Shown: positions 13,863 through 17,998 of the stretch, in pieces
Layout: every line of letters starts with the position of its first letter
How positions within the stretch are numbered: position 1 is the first letter of the stretch
Assembly: GCA_021778375.1 (NCBI GenBank)
Contig: JAJYCM010000024.1
Span: 1 to 17,998 of the forward strand
Direction of reading: 5' to 3'
Length of the DNA stretch: 17,998 nucleotides
Source: Bacteroidota bacterium
Lineage (GTDB): Bacteria > Bacteroidota > Ignavibacteria > Ignavibacteriales > Ignavibacteriaceae
Program-made: the position numbers and the translations under genes
The notes under the pieces: model-generated
The model's input: the letters and a program-made list of their open reading frames with translations, nothing else
Databases searched by the model: none
Told to the model about the DNA's origin: nothing

Positions 13863-14312
13863 TCAAAGTCTGTTTAAAATAATAGTACAATAATTGTTGC
13901 CGTCACCATAAGGCAAACCCATTCCTTCGCGATATATTTTCAATATCATATTCCCTCCGACGTCTATATTGGGATAAGTACCATCGAAATAGAGTATACT
14001 TTCCTCCTCTTGCTCTTTTCTGATTCTTATTTCCCACGGTAAAGCTGCATAATTAGCAGCCTGCCCAAAAGCAGGCACTACTTTTTCAGCTGAATACCCT
14101 TGACACAATATCCCGGTATCGGTGCCGTCAATATTTACCTTAGAAACCCCCAAAGCTCCAGGAGTTATCTTAACAATATTGGGACTTCCGGCGATACCCG
14201 TAATAGGCACATGCTTAAAGGTAAAAGTCTCAACACTATCCATTAAATTCTTAATTATACTGGCATTTATTACCAGCCCGTTGGCAACAACCGATTCATC
14301 ATTGGTTGGCAT
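13863..14312 (-). CDS. Small phage tail-region protein of unknown function
   Basis: A 149-residue protein between two fibre-type genes, with ATG 14312 preceded by AAGGA. There is no signal peptide or membrane helix. It is rich in Gly, Ile and Val and predicted beta (VPITGIAGSPNIVKITPGAL; later GGNMILKIYREGMGLPYGDG). It starts 39 bases after the HxH fibre gene and ends nine bases before the start of the 803-residue protein. Place and size fit a fibre-associated structural protein, adaptor or chaperone, but I do not recognise a family. Confidence 0.6.
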   Translation of the reverse strand: MPTNDESVVANGLVINASIIKNLMDSVETFTFKHVPITGIAGSPNIVKITPGALGVSKVNIDGTDTGILCQGYSAEKVVPAFGQAANYAALPWEIRIRKEQEEESILYFDGTYPNIDVGGNMILKIYREGMGLPYGDGNNYCTIILNRL

Positions 14313-14351
14313 TATAATATTCCTTCATTTTGTTATTAAACCTTTAATAAG

Positions 14352-15920
14352 TTAACCCAAAACAGTGAAGTATAAGTGTCCGGTACTAGGGGCACCGCTC
14401 AAGGTAAATTTATAATATGATCCTGCCGGCACAACAAAGCAGCATCCATCAGCAGCAACCGACAAAATCTTTGACAATAATAAATATACAGGGGGAATTG
14501 AAGACCAAGTGTTATTAGCGCTAATGGCTACTCCCCCGACAAGGGAGGGACTAGGGGAGTCCATATTCCAATATAAATGGACAACAATTGGATGGCTTGT
14601 TGTGTTCTGATAGACTGTAGTAAAATCTGTCGCAACCCATGTAGTTATTTGTGTTGCCCGAACTAAATCATTATGTGTATGTAGCGACTCTGCACCAACA
14701 GTGGGTCCTGCCGTTAAAGTTATTAGATTTGCTTTTGATGCACTGGTACTAGCAATATCTATGAGTTCATCGTGTTTGTGTGAATGTAAACTTCCCGCAT
14801 TGCTAGTAGCCCCATTAGTTAAAGCTACCCACTCAGTTGATAATACAACAGTATCACCTAGGATCAACCCATCACCATTTATAGTGATGCTATTAACAGC
14901 AAATACATGCTTTCCTATAGCACTAGTAAACCCGGGATTAGTGGCAAACGTAACACCCAAGAACCAATTACCCGTTTTAGAGGTGTATTTAAAGCCTATT
15001 GTACTTCCATCATCTGCCCTTAAAAAATATGTAAGGAAATCAGCCATATATGATGATGGAAAATTTGCAGTTTGGCCGGCGCCCACGACGAGAAAATTAG
15101 AAGCATCGGTTGCACTTTGGGCTAGGGGTGCATAAACTCCATCAATCGCATTATCTCCAAGCGTCAATAAATTATTGCTGCGTTGATCACTAATGTTTGT
15201 TATCACCCCACCAGATATTGTTACCGTAGCTAAAAGATAAGATGGAGTCGCTGGCGCAGATGAGGAAACAAGAAATTGAAAAGCTATTCCATTATATTGA
15301 TAAATTATATTGTCACTAGTTGCCGGCGGATTTGCTACTGCAAACCAGCCGCCAACTGAAAACTGTAATCCACTTGCACTAATACCAGAATAAGACAATG
15401 AAAGAGTTAGGTGTGTGTCGTCCTGGACACTCTGAATTAGATATAGATTATTCCCAATTATCAGATTTCTATTGGCTGCAAATATTTTCGTGAATTCTGT
15501 GTTGATACCAACTACATTTTGGGAACCGCTAACAACCTGGATTGTTCCTGCCTCTAAATAAGATTTTATATAAGAAGCCCATAGATTATATGTTCCATTA
15601 GTTATTGGTGCGGTCAATGTCTGCAGGGCATTAAGGTAAGTAATTCTAGGATAACCTGCTGCCCCAATTACTCCATCCGTTATATTAATCGCTTCCTGAA
15701 AAATTGCTTTTCCCGGGTTTATAGTAATATGTGTAGAATCTGAGTTCCCCACTAGCCAATCTGTTAGTAAACTTCCGGTTCCGTCTTTTGCAATAAAAAA
15801 GCCATATTGTTTAATCAAACTATCTAGGGTAGATAAAGCATCGTCGCTTGTAATGTCAAGCGCTCTACCCATTTCTAGGCTTCCTCGTTTTAAATTTGTT
15901 AATATTAAAGCTTTACTCAT
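14352..15920 (-). CDS. Phage tail fibre / collar-type structural protein with HxH motifs
   Basis: A 522-residue protein directly downstream of the gpI-like gene; its ATG overlaps that gene's stop (TAATG), so the two are translationally coupled. The N-terminus (MSKALILTNLKRGSLEMGRA) has no signal peptide. The early part contains a fibre-like block (GSLLTDWLVGNSDSTHITIN, about 50-70) of the kind found in phage tail proteins that present ligands. Two HxH clusters (SLHSHKHDEL and SLHTHNDL, about 380-420) resemble the His pairs that bind iron or zinc in trimeric tail-fibre tips. The C-terminus is beta-rich (PAGSYYKFTLSGAPSTGHLY). Gene order (gp25, J, I, fibre) supports a tail fibre attached to the baseplate. 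Receptor specificity cannot be read. Confidence 0.75.
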   Translation of the reverse strand: MSKALILTNLKRGSLEMGRALDITSDDALSTLDSLIKQYGFFIAKDGTGSLLTDWLVGNSDSTHITINPGKAIFQEAINITDGVIGAAGYPRITYLNALQTLTAPITNGTYNLWASYIKSYLEAGTIQVVSGSQNVVGINTEFTKIFAANRNLIIGNNLYLIQSVQDDTHLTLSLSYSGISASGLQFSVGGWFAVANPPATSDNIIYQYNGIAFQFLVSSSAPATPSYLLATVTISGGVITNISDQRSNNLLTLGDNAIDGVYAPLAQSATDASNFLVVGAGQTANFPSSYMADFLTYFLRADDGSTIGFKYTSKTGNWFLGVTFATNPGFTSAIGKHVFAVNSITINGDGLILGDTVVLSTEWVALTNGATSNAGSLHSHKHDELIDIASTSASKANLITLTAGPTVGAESLHTHNDLVRATQITTWVATDFTTVYQNTTSHPIVVHLYWNMDSPSPSLVGGVAISANNTWSSIPPVYLLLSKILSVAADGCCFVVPAGSYYKFTLSGAPSTGHLYFTVLG

Positions 15921-16498
15921 TAATTTACCGATAAAATTGTTATATCAATTGGAATAAGTTTTCTGTGCATTTCATTTATATGTGCCATAACGTCAAATAG
16001 TGGCGTTATTCCGAATTTTGCCGTACCAAACATTGCCATACCAAATATTGCAGGTGAAGTCGTATACTGTAAAGTCATACCTTTATTTACGTCTACAGTA
16101 GCCTGAACGTCAACTCCCTCATAGGTTTTATCAACAATTGCCCCGCAATTATCTGGTTCATAGAGGGTATAAGTAAGTGTAGAGTCTCCTATATAATCCC
16201 GTAAATCTTGTAATATACCAGCTTCCGTCCCACGCGCTAAATTAGTCAAAAAGGCATTCATCACTTTCGCTTGGATGTTAGCATCTGAATCATCTGAATT
16301 ATAAATCAGTCCAAACAAGTCTGCCGTTTTTCTCAAGCCTTTTCCCGTCCAGCTGACATTTATTAAATTTAATATTTCGCTTAATAATAAATAGTCAGTA
16401 TTAGCAATTGCTTGATATAAACCATCAAGACTGTCATTCTCCTTAAGAAAGGTTGGCGAATATTTTAATAGTTTATTTTGTATATCTATCGAAGTCAT
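15920..16498 (-). CDS. Phage tail protein, gpI/YmfQ-like
   Basis: A 192-residue baseplate-associated protein. It resembles the P2 gpI / YmfQ (DUF2313) group, which joins the baseplate to the fibre in contractile tails. Visible traits are an N-terminal helical stretch (NKLLKYSPTFLKENDSLDGL), the phrase GLRKTADLFGLIYNSD and a C-terminal IFGMAMFGTAKFGITPLFDV before HRKLIPIDITI. There is no signal peptide. The start overlaps the J stop (ATGA), and the stop overlaps the fibre start. The assignment rests on gene order plus general resemblance, so it is less certain than its neighbours. Confidence 0.65.
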   Translation of the reverse strand: MTSIDIQNKLLKYSPTFLKENDSLDGLYQAIANTDYLLLSEILNLINVSWTGKGLRKTADLFGLIYNSDDSDANIQAKVMNAFLTNLARGTEAGILQDLRDYIGDSTLTYTLYEPDNCGAIVDKTYEGVDVQATVDVNKGMTLQYTTSPAIFGMAMFGTAKFGITPLFDVMAHINEMHRKLIPIDITILSVN

Positions 16499-17637
16499 GA
16501 TGCAATCACCTGATAAATACTATTAGTAATAGTGCTGATTCCATCATTAAGGGAAAGGCCCGTTAATCTTGGGACTTGTGTAGCCGAGCATATTGCATCT
16601 GCAACTAACCCATTGAGTGTAAGGGATGCAATGTTTAGTCTTTTAACTCCATTTGTACTAATAATCATATCAAGAATGTCTTGATATTTTATTACCGCAC
16701 CGAATCCAAAATTATTTTGGACATAATTTGCCAATTGGGATGCTAAATCAGAGTATATAGTGCTTTGAGAAACTGTAGAATCTCTCTCATATGTAAAAGC
16801 CACAACATTAGCCAATATTCCTGCATTTACACACATTACCGGCATTAAAGCGCGTTGTTTTGTATATATAGCATTTCCTATTGTCGCAAGCTGGAGGTTA
16901 GAATAAGAAGCATAAGAGTTTTTTATTAAATACAAAAGGGTACCTAAATTAATTTGATCGTATTGCGCCAATGCTGCATATACAGTATTATCTGCTACTT
17001 GCGCCAAGGCTTCATAAAACGCCTGCGTTCCCTGGTTCATTGTCGCTATATAAGTTATTATTCTTTTCCTATACTGATCATCAGACTCTGCATCCCCCCC
17101 TCCGGAACTTGGGAATGGGTTAGTAACAGTAACACCTGCGATTGGAGTTTGAAATTGTGTCAATTCTCCAACACCAACTTTTGTTTTACTTCCAAAATCA
17201 AGGCTCTCCGCCACTACGATATCAGCTATGCTTGGCGCCGTAATGGGTTGCTGAATGGCAGGATTCATATATCCTATCGTCACTGCCTCTGTTGTCTGGT
17301 ATTGTGTTCCCGTCTGATTAGATTTTACAATAGTGTTAATTGGAATAATGCTTCCATTAGGTCCGTTAAAAATCAATACCGCACTATTTTGTGTCGCTCC
17401 ATTTCTTGGGAGTCCCACTCTTCTACCGAGCGTATCTAAATCACTTCCTTTTGCAGTATCTACAAAGGCTTTTCTGACTGATTGACTTAAGTCGTTCCAA
17501 ATTTCTGATTTAATATTACTATCCGCAAAGAGAATCGCTCTAGCCACTCCATCTATACCCGAATAAGTAACTTTATTCTGGGAGGCGATAAAGTCTGCAA
17601 TCAAGTCACTTAATATTTGCTCCTGTGATTTTATCAT
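16495..17637 (-). CDS. Baseplate assembly protein, J-like
   Basis: A 380-residue homologue of the baseplate J protein (P2 gpJ, Mu gp47, T4 gp6 fold), which forms the outer wedge of contractile phage baseplates. The family pattern is clear: an N-terminal helical part (residues 1-60), GSDLDTLGRRVGLPR (about 59-73) and the beta region FNGPNGSIIPINTIVKSNQT typical of the group. PFPSSGGGDAESDDQYRKRI (about 174-193) follows, and a C-terminal domain with repeated helical and strand segments. The start overlaps the gp25 stop (TAATG) and the stop overlaps the next start (ATGA), giving tight coupling. Length is normal (350-400). Confidence 0.9.
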   Translation of the reverse strand: MIKSQEQILSDLIADFIASQNKVTYSGIDGVARAILFADSNIKSEIWNDLSQSVRKAFVDTAKGSDLDTLGRRVGLPRNGATQNSAVLIFNGPNGSIIPINTIVKSNQTGTQYQTTEAVTIGYMNPAIQQPITAPSIADIVVAESLDFGSKTKVGVGELTQFQTPIAGVTVTNPFPSSGGGDAESDDQYRKRIITYIATMNQGTQAFYEALAQVADNTVYAALAQYDQINLGTLLYLIKNSYASYSNLQLATIGNAIYTKQRALMPVMCVNAGILANVVAFTYERDSTVSQSTIYSDLASQLANYVQNNFGFGAVIKYQDILDMIISTNGVKRLNIASLTLNGLVADAICSATQVPRLTGLSLNDGISTITNSIYQVIAS

Positions 17638-17998
17638 TAGCTATTAATGTTTAAATTCTTATTATTTATTGCTGTAATTTGCCCAATGATATCAACGCCA
17701 TTTCCAGTGCGCACCAAAGAAAGCGCATTCACACTCGCTATTCTGTTATCTTGCGCTAAAATATTTTCAAGATCTTTCATATAAAATGAGCTTATCAAAT
17801 CGTCTGGAATTTCGGAGCCCAATAATTCTGGCACTCCAAAATCCGGCATCAAAGGATAATCTCCCTGTTTGGTTTGTGTCCTATTTAATATCCCCTGCTG
17901 GAGAGTATCTTCGGGTGACAATACTGCCAGATCTCCATTTGTATCTACGCTTAAGGTATCCGATAAATCAGCACCAAAAACCAAATTGCCGCTCTGAT
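17637..17998 (-). CDS. gp25/W-like baseplate wedge protein, truncated by the right edge
   Basis: The frame encodes at least 119 residues and remains open to the window edge; TTG at 17984 is not needed as a start because upstream codons (QSGN) continue the frame. The family is the gp25/gpW lysozyme-like wedge protein (T4 gp25, P2 gpW), which links the inner baseplate to the sheath initiator. Recognisable parts are LSPEDTLQQGILNRTQTKQG, then DYPLMPDFGVPELLGSEIPD (the GxxP-type core of the family) and a beta-rich end. The stop overlaps the J start, the standard W-J order. This makes a contractile tail the best reading. Confidence 0.85.
   Translation of the reverse strand, partial: QSGNLVFGADLSDTLSVDTNGDLAVLSPEDTLQQGILNRTQTKQGDYPLMPDFGVPELLGSEIPDDLISSFYMKDLENILAQDNRIASVNALSLVRTGNGVDIIGQITAINNKNLNINS

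Noticed and set aside
14701..15135. Plus-strand 144-codon frame opposite the fibre gene
   Set aside because: It is antisense to a translationally coupled tail gene; its composition mirrors Ser/Thr/Asn-rich coding of the other strand. The same holds for the frame at 16954-17439.
1..17998. CRISPR array, insertion sequence, retron or diversity-generating element
   Set aside because: No regularly spaced repeats, transposase, reverse transcriptase or template/variable repeat pair is visible.
10745..17998. Extracellular contractile injection system instead of a prophage
   Set aside because: The visible tail genes (gp25, J, I, fibre) cannot tell them apart alone, but the tRNA att scar favours an integrating phage-type element. 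Terminase and capsid genes beyond the edge would decide.

Overview
The window is A+T-rich and most likely comes from a member of the Bacteroidota/Ignavibacteriota (FCB) group. Three things suggest this. Two promoters match the TTTG / TAnnTTTG pattern typical of Bacteroidota-type sigma factors. Ribosome binding sites are often weak. A large secreted Asp-box beta-propeller (VPS10-like) protein is present. The species cannot be named from sequence alone.

Layout. (1) About 1-3639 is one end of an integrative element in the 3' end of an intact tRNA-Phe(GAA) gene (3640-3712, minus). A complete tyrosine recombinase (2447-3457, minus) lies just inside it. The rest holds the start of a gene cut by the left edge, a 94-residue protein of unknown function (199-483, minus), and a gene-free stretch (about 490-1585) that is richer in G+C and dense in inverted repeats and nested or long-range complementarities. 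I read this stretch as a candidate large structured RNA, probably on the minus strand, with a TTG-N20-TATATTTG promoter at 1592-1622. The RNA would run into the 94-residue gene, whose Shine-Dalgarno can be paired off by one of two mutually exclusive hairpins.

(2) About 3713-9921 looks like a host segment: a YhcH/YjgK/YiaL-family protein, the 1040-residue VPS10-like exported protein, a CoA-pyrophosphatase-type Nudix hydrolase behind a small unknown gene, and a PAP2-type membrane phosphatase homologue with its own promoter.

(3) At 9922-9965 lies only the 3' part of a tRNA-Val(CAC), broken at the anticodon stem-loop. This is the att scar of a second element that starts there and runs off the right edge. 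Its visible genes, all on the minus strand, form the end of a contractile-tail phage late operon: gp25-like wedge protein, baseplate J, gpI/YmfQ-like tail protein, an HxH-containing fibre, a small protein, an 803-residue adhesin-like fibre with a Sec signal peptide and a hydrophobic C-terminus, a tiny ORF, another exported protein, and an overlapping pair of small membrane proteins resembling a spanin module. The upstream gene pairs overlap (TAATG, ATGA, TAATG), showing translational coupling.

Two independent tRNA-targeted insertions therefore bracket about 6 kb of host DNA. The least explained parts are the structured RNA region in the first element and the run of signal-peptide-bearing proteins at the end of the phage tail operon.
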